NCBI GenBank assembly: GCA_031213475.1
Contig: JARUPZ010000018.1
Location: 2,542,733 to 2,606,732 of the forward strand
Direction of reading: 5' to 3'
Length of the DNA: 64,000 bases
Origin: Nereocystis luetkeana
Taxonomy: Eukaryota; Sar; Phaeophyceae; Laminariales; Laminariaceae
Shown here: positions 45,447 to 58,400 of the stretch, one piece after another
How the letters are laid out: each line of letters starts with the position of its first letter
Position numbering within the stretch: position 1 is the stretch's first letter
Program-made: the position numbers and the translations under genes
The notes under the pieces: generated by a model
What the model saw: the letters and a program-made list of their open reading frames with translations, nothing else
Database searches by the model: none
Told to the model about the DNA's origin: nothing

Positions 45447-47434
45447 GTGCTGCCTACGCTGCTGCCGCTGCTGCTGATGGCGCTGCTGCTGCTGTCGCTC
45501 GGGCGAAGAGAAGGACGTCGATATCAACGCCGCTGCACCGGCCGCCGCGCCGGCCGCGGCCGCCGACCGCGCCATCGCCGACTGTGGCTGCTGCTGGTGG
45601 TGCCGTTGCTGCTCCCGCTGTTCCCGCTGCTCGTGCCGTTGCTGCCGCTCCTGCCGCCGCTGCTGGTGCGAGCCCCAGATGTCGACGTGCGCGTGGTCCG
45701 CGGCCGTCCTCGCAGCGGTGGAAGCCAAAGCGGCCGCCGATGCCGCGGCCGTGGCAGACGCGGAGGCGGCGACAGAAGAGGCGGACGCCGACGCCGTCGA
45801 CGACCCGCCGCCTCCTCCCGCGAGAGAGCTGTCCGTCCTAATGGAGATCCCCCCGGGAGAGTCCGGGGGGGAACCGCGTGCGGACACGTACTCCTCCGTG
45901 TCCCACACCGAAGACCCCTGGCGCATGAAGCTTCCGGCGCTAGCCTCACTGCCCGCGCGACGGTGGTGCTGGGGGGTCACTGCGTCCAGGCGCGCCACCT
46001 CGGATATCGTCGGGGGCACGCCAGTGGTAGCCGTGGTGCCACCAGCAGCGGCAGTCTCCTCCTGGCTTGCCGCCGCGGAGTCGTACGAAGAGGTGATCTC
46101 CACGGAACTACGACCTTCTTCGACACGTTTCGCACCCACGCCGCGGAACGCCGCGAAGTGCGCGGGGGAGCGGTACGTCCTGGACATCTGAGAGCCCGAT
46201 TCGGACGCCGTCTCCGTGGTGTGCGAGTCCGTGCGAGCGATGCGCGGGGTGGGACCCTCCGTGGCGAAAAGTTTCGAATCTGCCGACTCTAGCGGTTTCG
46301 CCGCGGACCCTCCCTCGTCCGCCGAGGAGCCTCCCGATCCCGTCCTCATCAGCGGCGAGTACGCCGGGGGCGGCGAGTCGGACGGCTCGCGCAGGGGCGA
46401 GTACGCCGGCGCCGCGACCACCGTAACGACGACGGGCGGCAGGTCGCCGGGGCCGGTCGCCGCTGCGCTGTCTTTCCGCTGAGCCTCCTCGCTCAACTCC
46501 CCCTGCACCTCCTCGGGTGCTGGTGCTGATGCCCGTGTCGGTGCCGATGCTGGTGTCGGTATCGGAGCAACCGCCACGACCACCGGAGCTGATGACCGTG
46601 TCGGTGCCGATGCCGGTGCCGGTACCGGAGCAACTGTCGCCGCTGCCGGGGCTGATGATGCCCGTGTCGGTGCCGATGCCGGTGCCGGTTTCGGAGCAAC
46701 CGTGGCCACCGCCGAATCAGCCACCGGTACCGGAGCAGCCGCCACCACCGCTGCTGCCGGCGCCGGCGCAGCCGTCTCCACTGCTCCCGCGTTCACCACC
46801 GCCGCCGCCGCCACCGTTGCCACCGCTGCCGCCGCTGCCACCGTGGTTGGTGTCGCCCTCGTCGCGTTCCGTTCCGGCGACCGCTCGCCGCCGGACGACG
46901 GTGCCTCTTGCGGCACCGGCGCCTCTTGCACCGGCGGAAGGGACGGTGCCGGAGACCGGCGACGGCGAGGCGAAGACTCGGGGGACAGGTCGAACGAGTC
47001 CGAGGCCGGGACGCCGCCGACGATCGCCAGCCCGACGAGGTTGGACCCCGCGCTGCTGCTGCTTAAGGTCGACCGCATGCTCTCACGCTCGCCGCCCTCG
47101 GCTCCCCCGCCCCCGCTGGCGGGGCCGCTGCTACCATTACCGCTGTTACTGGGCACCAGGATGGGCGGCACGTGCGGGGACCACTGCTGCGACTCGCACG
47201 GCGACGCCTCCGACGACTCAGAAGACTCCGACCGGTCCGTGGAAAGCATAGGCCTGCTGCGCAGGGCGCGCGTGGGCGTCGGCGGTGGCATGCTCAACCT
47301 CGGGGTCAGGATGAGAGCAGCAGCAGCAGCAGCCGCGCTAGTAGACTCGCCGCTCTCCTCCTCCGGCTCGAGGGCGAAGACGCCGCGTCCCTCGGCGGCT
47401 TGGGCCGCCCCGGCATTGTACGCGTCAGCCGCAG
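43950..47434 (-). other. Terminal exon: about 1,160-residue disordered tail with polyQ
   Basis: One uninterrupted open stretch of 3,485 nt. It starts AADAYNAGAAQAAEGRG after an ACTAAC-like branch site and ends ELAESGDDSL. Contents: Ser-rich clusters (SSESSEAS), AVAP..APAPASAPTR repeats, a (CAG)n-encoded polyglutamine run at about 45407-45445 with flanking Q-rich sequence, and basic patches (RGVRSKQSGRRHSSRKQ). High GC and codon bias create long antisense ORFs that are not genes. Confidence 0.82.
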
Positions 47435-50400
47435 CTGTGTTTGGTTAGTGATTGGGGTGGATGGGTGGGCACAATAAAAAACGAGGCGGGACAGGTGAGG
47501 CGTAGCGGGGGAGGGAGGCTGTAAGCACAGAGTTGGGGTTGGGTTGACGTTGGTTGGGTTGGGGTGAGTGGATTGACAGTTGAGCTGGGGAAGAGAGTGC
47601 TGTACCGGGCTTTGTGCGTTCTCGCTTATCTGATGCGTGAGTGCAAGATGTGCTCTCATTCATGGTTTCACGGTACGTACTTCACCCGTCCTACTACTGT
47701 ATGTATCGTTTCACGATACATGCATCCCTTATCGTTTCACGTTGTGCACTTGACTCCTAGAACCGTTTCACGCTATACACTCGATTAATCCTGCGATCGT
47801 TTCACGGCTTGAGCCCACTCATACTATCGTCTCACGCTTCAAGCACAATATGCACCCACACCCAACCCGCTCATCCCATTGTTCCACGGTACACACCCAA
47901 CCCACTCATCCATTCTATCATTTCACGGTTCTGTGCCAACCATTGTTAAGACCACTCTGGACGGCTATGTAAGGACCTTTTCATCTTCATATTCATAGCC
48001 CAACGGTCCTTGCACTTCACATGTCAAGATTTAAATTTACCAGGTATATATACGTACATATACAATAATGTATTCAGCATTTATCTCTCACTTGGGGTGG
48101 ACTCGGTCGGGGACCCCTCCTCCATGACCGTGGACAGGGTGTGCATGCGAGCTCCCGTGGGGCTCTTCATGTCCGAAGTGCCCAGAAGGAAGTTGGACAG
48201 CGCCAGTCGGTCGCGTTCGGCTATCTCCTTCAGCGTCGACTCATGGTCCTGTCGAACGGCCTCCTCCTTCTCGTCAATCTCCGTGAGTTTTTCCTGAGCA
48301 GCGAGTGAGTGAGTGGAAAAGAGCGGAACCCAGGAGTCGACGACAACAACCGAAGGGGGCCGGGGGGTATGCATGCGCCAGCGGTCAAGACGAACGCAGA
48401 GGGGTAGTTAGTGAGTTGAGAGAGAGTGGTCTTAGCGAGCGCGTGCGTGCGTGCATGCATTGCTTGCAATGCAAGCATGCCATGAACTTTGCGTTTCAGC
48501 TCTCATCTGCTCAGCCAAATATGTTTTTTTTTGGTACCAAATTGGTTTTCGCTTCGTTTTCCCGCGAGCACATGTATGTGTTTCCTGAGCAGCGAGTGAG
48601 TGAGTGGAAAAGAGCGGAACCCAGGAGTCGACCGACGACAACAACCGAGGGGGGGGGGGGGGAGGGGGGGAGACAAGCAAGCGCGAGCGGTCAAGAGGAA
48701 CGAAGAGGGGTGAGTGAGTTGAGAGTGATGTAGAAGTGCCTATCGCCACGCTGCCCTCTGTACGAGTCTGCACCTCCACGCACAGCGAAGCTACTGCGTT
48801 CGCAGCAACGGTTGACATCACTTAAGCGAGGGAGACTACTGTAAAGACCCACCCACCTAGCTTCGTGCGGAACAACAGCGCATCGCAACAACGCGAACAT
48901 ATTACGTTCTCAATAGAGCAACGAACCCTACTAACCATCCAATTCACGCTCAAATCAGCAGCCGCATCATGAGCTCTCTTCTCATCAAGCGAAAAACATA
49001 CAAAAATTGCTACCTCTCCAGCCCCCCCCGCCGCCGCCACTGCCGCCGCCGACCCCGCCGCCGCGCCGGACACGACGACTCCGGACCCGTCTCCTCCTCC
49101 GTCCTTGACGTCCTCGACAACGGTCTTGACGACGGCCTGTTTCTCCGGCTTGCTGTCCCAGCTCATCGCCGCCGCAAGAGCCGCCGTCGCCGTCGCCACC
49201 GCGGCCGCCGACGGCGCAGAGGACGTTACCCTCGCCCTCGTCCTCACCCCGGCCCCCGATCCTGCCCCTGCCCCAGTCCTAGTCCTAGTATCCCTCCCCG
49301 ACACTGCCCCAGCCTTAGTAGCCCCCGTCCCCGCCTCGACCAAGGGGGGCACGTCTTCGGGCCCCGCTATCCTGACCTGCCTCCCCTCGTCCTCGTTGTC
49401 CTCGTTCTTCTCCTGCCAGTCCTCGGGGTCGACCGCGGGTCCTGCTCCCACCCGCGAGCCGCTCCGCGACATCTCCGCGACGCCGGCCGGCGAGAGGGCG
49501 AAAGAGCGCGAGGCAAGGCCGGCATCGTGCTTGGTCTCCATGGACACCGACGACGACCCGCCGGTGGAGGCCAAGTGCCTCTCCCTCTCGCTGCCGCCGC
49601 TCCCGCCGTCGCCGCCGCCCCCGTCGCCGCCGTCGCTTCTGCTGCTGCTGCCGGAAACCTCGATGCCGATTGTGTTACGCCAGTCCCCCCTCACGGGGGA
49701 CGGGAACGTATCACTGTCCGCCCTTGCTATGATGTCCCCCCCTCCCACTCCCCCTCCCCCTCCTCCTCCTCTTCGTCCTCCTCCTCCTCCTCCTCCTCCT
49801 CCTCCTCCTTCTCCTCCTCGTCCTACTTCATCTCCTCCTATTTCTTCTCCTTCTCCTCCTATTTCTTTACGTTCTCCTTCTCCCCCACCACGCGGCAGCG
49901 TGTTCGCCGCCGCCGCCGCCGCCACTGCCGCCACCGAATGCCTCTGGGTCGCGCAGAAGAACTCGTCGTACGCCGACACGAGACCGCTCGGCGACCCGAG
50001 GGTGATATGCTCCAGGTCGCTGATCTCCGGAGTCTTCCCGGTGTTGCCACCGCCGGCGCCGCCGGAGACGAGGTCTCCAGAGATACGGGGGCCGGATCTG
50101 GGCGGGTACGCGAAGACCTCGTCCTCCGGGACCTTCGTCTTCGCCGTCGCCTCGCCGCCTGTTTTTTTTTTTTTTTTCCCCCGACAGGTACCATAATAAA
50201 CATAGGATGGTTGGAAACGACAGGAAAGAGGCGGCGCGGGGGGCGGGCAGCACGTGGGGGTGGGTGTAGGGAGTGGGGGTGGGTGAAGATGGACGGGAAA
50301 TGGGGGGCAACAAAACATCCTGGTTGGTACATGCCAGGTATAGAGGAACGAACAAGCAAGTTTTCGCGGTGAGAGCCAATCCCGAGACGGTGTGGTGGTG

Positions 50401-53400
50401 TGGGGGGTGATGTCGATGACGAATGCGCTAAAGGTATGAACCTATTCCAGCGGTTCGACGCTACCGACACCATTCCGACCAAGAACGCGGTCCGACCCCG
50501 GTGCTCTACGGGTGCGGAGTCGATTGGCTGACATATTATGGATGGCGCCCCCCGCCGGTTCGGCCGGCTTTCCATGACTACTCGTAACTCTCTCGTATAC
50601 TATATATACCTATATATATTATAATGCCACGAGCATATATTATATATATATATATACCACGAGCGAAAACCGACGGCATTCCTCGGCTGTGGTTGGTTGG
50701 TTGGTTGTCCAACGCCTTCGACTACTACCCGCACACCACAAAATAAAGCCGACAACGCTCAGCTTGGTTGCGGGTGAGTGGGTGGGGTGGGTGGGTGGGT
50801 GGTGGTCGATGGGATGCCTATATATACCGGTGTTTTCGCAAAATGCGCGCAGTTTCTTTCCTTTCTCACCCTCAACGTCCTGAATTTTTTCGAGGGAAGG
50901 TCCCGTCGGGGAAGCGGATCCCACAAACCACGGGAACGCGGCGAAGGGCCAGCTGTTTTGCCGCGAGGGAGGTTTCTTCCTGTTGGCTCCTCGGCCCGTG
51001 GGAGGCAGCTCGAACTGCAAATAAAAAAGGACGCCGAAAGGAGAGGGTCCGGGAAAGAAAGGGGAGGGGGGGGGGGGGAGGGGGGGGTGTACTCAAAGTG
51101 CTGCTTGCCTCAGGTCGTTTGACCGACCGTTGACGGTGGTCAATCGGAGGGTGGGGGGAGGGGGGGCCGTTCTCAAATTGCTGCTTGCCTCAGGTCATTT
51201 GACCGATCGTTGACGGTGGTCAATCATAATGACTGCTGCAACTGACACTCACATGCTTCTTTCTGTGCAATCTACACCCTTCGTATCCCAATTCCATTAA
51301 AAATCGCGCACAATAGGGAGAAAGAAGCAAGGGGGCTCACGGCGTTTTCATGGTGTTGCTTTACAGACATACCATTGTTAACCACTTGTCCACTGCATCC
51401 ATTTTTTCGGGACATACCACCAAAAAATACATGGGATTATTACGGGGGACCATAGTAAATTGGACCTATGGTACAGACAAAAACCTACCAGGGGTATATA
51501 TTTCTCTTTTTTTACTAACAATATTTGGTCCTATTAACTATGGCCCCCCGTAATTATTTCTCTTTTTTTACCAACAATATTTGGTCCTAAAACTATGGCC
51601 CCCCGTAATAGTGTGACATTTTTTTCAGGAACACATGTAACGAACTCCGAAAAACCAAGCAATAACAATAAATGCATCGAAGCCAAAACCTGCAAGAAAA
51701 GCAAAAAAGACCTGGTGGTGCGCGACCACTTACCGAAAAATGGAAAACCGAATAAAACGAATGTTCGGTACCATAATAAACATGCATGCGGAAAAAAAAA
51801 CAAGACAACGAAAACAATGTTCCGGTACATATACCTGGTACTATATATACTACTGGTAAATAGTACACTACTGGTAAATAGTACATACCTGGTACAATTT
51901 TCAGACTCGTCGGCGGGCATAATCCCGCCTCGCCCTCCGCCCTCCGCCGTCACCCCAACGCCCAACCCTACCTCCTTCCGTCCACTATTACGGGGCACCA
52001 TAGTAAATAGGACCGAATATTGTTATTACAGGGGACCATAGTTAACAGGACCTATGGTATACATACAAACCCATATGGTATACATAAAAACTCCCAGGGG
52101 TATATGTTTAACCATTTTTACTAACAATATTTGGTCCTGTTAACTATGGCCCCCCGTAATAGTGAAAACAGGGAAATAAATAGTTTTTTTTGTGTGTACC
52201 GTAGGTCCTATTTATTTACTATGCCCCCCCCCCGTAATACTACAGCAGTAATATATATCAGGGTATCAACATTTCTGTGTCGACACTGTGAACCCAGCCA
52301 GTGCGGCAAGCAAATCTCACCTCATCTCCCCCATAATCGAGGCAGGTGCTCTCGTCGTCCTTGTCGAATTTGGCCGAGGTCACCGCCGCACGTTTCTTCT
52401 CGTCCTCCTTGAGGAAGCAGCACAAGCAGCAGCACATGCACATCACCGTCAGGAGCGCAAGAATGAACTGAGAGGCGGGAGAGGGAGGGAGGGAGGGAGG
52501 GAGGGAGGGAGGGAGGGAGGGAGGGAGGGGAGGACGGACGGAGGGAGGGAGGGAGGGAGGGAGGGAGGGAGGGGAGGATGGAGGGAGGGAGGGAGGGAGG
52601 GAGGGGGGGAGGGAGGGAGGGAGGGAGGGAGGGCGAAAGAAAACACGAGGTCGCGGAAGGGGAGTGAAATTACGGGAGGAAGCGGTGGGGGGGAGGGGGG
52701 TGAAAGAGAGGTAGGGTTAGGATCCGGATTAGGGTCAAGTGTTAGGGTACTTAAGTTAATTAACATAACAGGGTTGTAGGGTGGGAGGAGGGAAGGAATA
52801 ATCCACCTACATGGCGCTATTTTTCTCTAGGTAAGTCCCATCCATAAATAATCGCCGCGAGCAGTGCAGTTGCCCCTACTATTATTACGGGGAACCCTAG
52901 TTAACAGGACCTATGGTGTAGATAAAAACCTATGTATTTAACCATTTTTACTAACAATATTTGGTCCTGTTAACTATGGCCCCCCGTAATAGTAAATTGA
53001 ATTAATCCACCCACAACCAAGACATCTATCTTCTTGGCCGAATGCTTCTACTATTGATATCACGGGGGGCCATAGTTAACAGGACCAAATATTGTTGGTA
53101 AAAATGGTTGAACATATATAGGTTTTTATGTATACCATAGGTCCTGTTAACTACGGTCCCCCGTAATGGTAAAATCATGAGTGCTTCCATCGACAACGAG
53201 GCGTTTTTGCTTCCCCTATCCGCGCCACTCCAGGCGGGTCTCGCCGGCACCCTACATACAACAGAACAGCCCGCTGTTTCGGTCTACTCGCTCTTAGAAT
53301 TTTAATAGATTTGTACCTGGTACCAGTGATTTTTTGCCCTTTGCGGGAAAATGTTGCGAAGCACCGCAATAAGCCACATAAAGCTAAAAAATATCGTGTA

Positions 53401-53641
53401 TTTATACCAGAGAGTGTCAGGTCCTATTATTAATAATAGTTTCTATAGTCCCCCCCGTAATAGGTTATAGCATAGACCCGAAAGTCGGAACACAAAATGT
53501 ACTCCCGCGTGCATGGCAACCTCTTGACATTCACTACAGCAGTAATATTAATATTAATAGTATAGTGGCGCATTCGTTTATACGGACGACATGTGCTCGA
53601 TTACTGCTGTAAGAGGCACAGCAGCAGCACAGCAGCAGCAT

Positions 53642-53677
<36 letters not shown>

Positions 53678-55410
53678 GGTATGCACGGTCTAATGTCAAA
53701 TGGTCAAACACATTTAAACGCAACAAGGTTAAATAAACCGCGTAGGATTGGTTGGGCTGGGCCACCCACGAATTGGGTGGCATCTGGCGTGCTCCTTGAA
53801 AAAAAATACAATAATACTACGGTTACATTACAGCAGTAGTAGGGTTGGCTAGATAGAATGCGCAAGAGTTCCCCGGGTGCAAAACCACAACAGAATTGCG
53901 AGTGAGTTATGTACGTACGCAAAGAAAGGCCCACCTCGCTCTGCTTATTATTAGTAGTAGTAGTAGCTAATATTAGCTGGCATTGATTGTACTTGCTACA
54001 AAAAATATTGCATGGAACGAGGCGAACGATACTTCGAGTGACGAAGAGAAGAACACAGGAGCAAAAGTGGGAGTGGGGGTCGGTCGTCACTCACCAGCGC
54101 GAAAGCGAAGGCCACGTAGGCCGAGGTGGACACCGACCTCTCCGTCAAAGCGGAAGAGAGCACGCTTGGCCAGACCTCTCCAGAATCCGCGACCGTCCCA
54201 GCTGCGATAAAATACATGATGACACGACGACCAAGCAAGGAGCGGAGGGAGCGGGGGGGGGGTACGTTTAGGCTAGTGTTGGGAGGTCGAACGACACCAG
54301 GTGACACCAGGTGGATGGAATGAGAAGCTTTCCTTCACTATCTGCCATTTAAAAAAAAACACGGATGAGAGGGGATGGATGCATGTGCGTGTTCTTCACA
54401 TTAAACCTTCACCCGCCGCCATGCAGCACAACCAGTGTTCGTGCCGATTCTTCAATCCTAGAGACACAGGCTCACAAGTGGTCACAACACCACGCCACAG
54501 ATAGAGATACTGCCTGCCGCGCATTGTTATCCAGTAAGCAGAGTACATGACGAAACAAGATGCCATGCCCATCGTACTGGCTAGAAACGACTGACACAAT
54601 CCGTGAGAAAAAAAAAAAAAAAAAACGAAAAACAACAAAAGAAAAAAAAAATCGAAAGAAAGAAAGAAGAGAAAAAGTGTCGTGCCTCCCTGTTGTAGGG
54701 GATGCGGCTAACAGAACTGGCTAAATAAATCATACCAACTACTGTGCCATCGTATTGGATACGACAGGCACGACAAACGACAATTACGTGAGAGAGGGAA
54801 ACATTAGAAACAAAAAAGGGTTGAAAGGAAGAAGATAAAAATAAGAGAAAAAGTGCCGTGCCCTCCCGTAGGGGATGTGGCAGACAGGACGAGCAAAAGA
54901 AATCATAGCACTATTTTATCAACTGCCAGAGTTGATCGGTCCCGTTATTTGGACATCCTACTTAGAAGTTGGGTGCTTTGTCCCGAGAGCGGGACCGCGG
55001 TTCTAAAATATTTTCAAGGCTAAGAACCAAAGGACGTATATACCTGGTAATATAACAGGCAAAACCGGAGCACTATTACGGGGGGCCATAGTCGCCCCGG
55101 TGGTTCAAGTGGTTAACCTCGAATTCTACTTGTTTGAGTCCTGGGTTCGAGCCCTAGGAGGGTCGGACTTTGACTTTATTTGCAAAAATAAAAAAAGGGA
55201 TTCAATTGTTGAGAGCGCCTTGCAGCGTGGGTAGGCACAATTCGATGCGAGTCGACGAGGGAAGAAAAGGCTGAAATCTTCTCGCGATAAAAAATGAAGG
55301 CACGTACCGTAGCGGGAAGGGGGGAGAAGAGCCTGCTATGTGACCCCGGATCTGAGTTACGAGTTGGAAGGAGAGAGAGAAGAAGATGTGCGAAGATAAT
55401 GAATGGGATG

Positions 55411-55444
<34 letters not shown>

Positions 55445-58400
55445 AGGACCAAATATTGTTGGTATAAATAGGAAATATATATAGGTTTTTGTGTGTACCG
55501 TAGGTCCTATTTACTATGGTCCCCCGTAAATGACAACATGGAAAAAAAGCGCTCTCCCGGCAGCCAGCCGTAGCAGTGTGTGGTACGAGTAGAATAGGCA
55601 GGTTCTACCTACCGATACTATATACCTGGTAGGATACTACTCTGTAGTAGTCGGTCTGGTACTCTGTTACCCTGTCCGGATGGGTGAGGGAGGAGAGGCA
55701 AAACACATTCGATTCTAAATATCGATTATCGATAGTTCCGCACATTTCAATGCCATATCCTGCACCATTAATCGCTACGCTACGTCACGTTGCGTTAGAA
55801 TTGACAAGAGGTATCAATAGGAAGACGAATCATGGTCAGCAAGAGGTAGTAGTAGATGGGAGAACGAAATCCAAAAACGTACCGTAATTTGTAATTTGGC
55901 TTCAACGAACCGTTTTACTGGGGAGTCAGGGTGAGTTATTTTAGCTGTGTGTGGTTTATTATTTGTACAGGGCGGTGATTTGAGTCGCACGAATCCCCCT
56001 CCCACGCCTCTAAAAATGTTCCTGTGATGTTCCTGTGGTATGGACAAAACGAAGGTACCGTGGGAAAATCGAACATTCGGCAGATTGTTCCTAACTCCGC
56101 GGTAGGTCGTCTATAAAAACGCGTTTTTCAGCGTTTTGTCACGTGGCATGTACAAATACAGCAGTACTCGTACATTGTTCGTGGAATTCGGCCTAAAGGA
56201 ACATCTCGCAAAATTAAGATAGGCGCACACTCATACACACATGTATATGATATGTTATGTCTGGTACGAAATATATACGTGAAAAAATCACACCAGGGAG
56301 GGCCGAGTAGGATAGGCGGGAACACTTACAGGACAGTAGTCTCAGGGCTGAGCAGGCGGAAATAGTGCGTGGGGGACACTGCTTTGTAGCATGTATGCCT
56401 CGGCGGAATTACTTGCATGAGTGTACCCGACCATTCTTCTGTTCCCAAGGCAGAAGACAGAAGAAGGAACACACCTAACACATGATACACATGCAAACAC
56501 TTGATGGCAATAGTAAATAATACTTGGTACATGCGTAAAAAGTGAGCAATGGAGCTGCCACCGACTGCTGCTGTGTACTTCATTCAGACCACTACTGCTG
56601 TAAATCGCTCTGTTAATAAAACACATATATAACACCACAGGCGAGGCAGGCAGGCAGCAGAGGCAAGGCAGGCCAGTGTCTCTCAATCGGTTGAGGTGAA
56701 ACAGCAACAAGAACAGTAAAATCACACTCAGGTGGAAAGGTAATCCTAGGGTAGATGAATCAAACAACAAATATCACCAATCTCAGCACCTATTTTCATT
56801 CCGAAAATCAGCGAAAATGGCAAAAGAACGAAAACGAAAACACTGCTCTAGGCAGGTAGGTATTGATAGTATGAATAGTGCCGCAGGACTATTAACACTC
56901 TATTACGACTGCTGTATAGAGTCATAGTGCTCCCTGTACTCACTTTCGACGTATGTCAAGTCGAGGGTGACGTCGGAGTCCGCCGGCAAGCCGAGCTCCG
57001 CCAACAGGTCCTCCACTCCCCCGTTCGCCAGGGCGTTGATCTGCTCGGCCGCCTGCCCCGCCGCCGTCGTCGGGTTAGCCGACGCTTCATCAGGGCTAGA
57101 AACGAACTCGATCGCCGTCTCCGTCTGACCGCTGCCGTCGTTCTGGAGGCGTCTTTTTCCGGCGCGCAAGTAGTAGCTATGGCCTCCGTCACCACCACCA
57201 CCACCACGGCCGCTGCCGTCACCGCCGACGTACACTGCTGTCGTCGCAGTAGAGGAGGCCAATAGCCACCTCCTCAAGCCGCTGCCGCTGCTGCCGGCCG
57301 CGACTCCCCCCGACTCCGACGAAGCAGAAGAAGGGGTCACCGCAACGCTAGTCACGTTCACGATCCTCCCCCCGTTCTCCCCCAGCAGGGTCTCCTCCAG
57401 GCTAGCCTCGGCCGCCTCCTCGCAGGTGTCGGTCGCAGCGCAGGCCGGCTCGCCATCGGACACGATGGTGATAGTCCCCGACAGGGACTGCTCCGGCACC
57501 GCCGCCGTAGCCGCTGAGGTCGGAACAGCCGTGGGCGCCCCCGAGGGAGCGGCCGAGGGCGCCGCCGATGGAGACCCTGTGGGGGTCATAGTAGGCATCA
57601 AAAGAGTCGGGGTCGCAGACGCTCCGAATACGGTAGGGGCTGGAGAAATGGCCGGCGACAACGTGATCAATTCCCTCGGTATCAAGGGGGCGAAGGTCTC
57701 CCCCGGCGCGAGTGTCGCGCCGGGCGCAAGCGTCGCGCCGGGTGCTATCGTCGCTCCCGGCGCCACAGTGGCGCCTGGTGCGGTAGTCGCCCCCGGTGCG
57801 GTAGTCGCCCCCGGTGCGGTAGTCGCCCCCGGTGCGGTAGTCGCCCCCGGTGCCGTAGTCGCCCCCGGTGCGGTAGTCGCCCCCGGTGCGGTAGTCGCCC
57901 CCGGTGCCGTAGTCGCCCCCGGTGCCGTAGTCACCCCCGGTGCCGTAGTCGCGCCCGGTGCCATTGTCGCCCCCGGTGCCGTCGTCGCTCCGGGCGCCGA
58001 TGTTGTTCCAGGAGCCACGGTAGAAGCAGGCGACACGGTTGTTGCGGGAGCCATGGTTGACCCAGGCGCGGTCGTAGCGCCCGGTGCTTGGGTCTGAGCG
58101 CCCGGCGATTGAGTCACAGCGCCCGGCGATTGAGTCACAGCGCCCGGTGCTCCGGTCGCGGCACCGGGGGCTACAGTCGACGCCGCCGGGGTCTGTGTCG
58201 CCGTTTCGAAAGGCGCCAGCGAGGATGCAAATGGTGAGGGTGATGCTGCCGGAGACGGGGCCGGCGTCCTCTTCGTGTGGGGAAACATATCCTCGATGTA
58301 GTCCTCCACATAGTCGGGGCAGTCGGGCAGGTAGGACACCCCCCCGCTGCTCGTGACGCACAACCGGCAGTTGTTCTTCCTCAGAACTGTTGGTTTGTTC

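Larger units (their letters stand above)
52321..54201 (-). other. Transmembrane exon pair
   Basis: Exon 54201-54095 ends SAYVAFAFAL and exon 52467-52321 begins FILALLTVMCMCCCLCCFLK, so one hydrophobic helix of about 26 residues is formed only when they are spliced. It is followed by EDEKKRA, a positive stop-transfer cluster, and six Cys lie at the cytoplasmic edge, good candidates for palmitoylation. The intron between them holds five MITE-A copies or fragments. Confidence 0.82.

Noticed and set aside
44997..46292. 431-codon plus-strand ORF
   Set aside because: It is antisense to the disordered tail exon. Its Arg/Leu-rich composition is the expected shadow of Ser/Ala/Gln-rich GC-rich coding sequence, and it has no domain.
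48969..50372. 467- and 363-codon plus-strand ORFs
   Set aside because: Both are antisense to exon 50158-49014, which joins in phase to exons on both sides. Their content is low-complexity Pro/Arg/Ser.
55092..55168. Functional tRNA gene
   Set aside because: Boxes A and B and a T-arm are present, but the acceptor stem does not pair and the piece is joined to a poly(A)-tailed body, so it is a SINE head.
57426..58097. 223-codon plus-strand APGAVV ORF
   Set aside because: A mirror reading of the APGATT repeat on the gene strand; no start context or domain outside the repeat.
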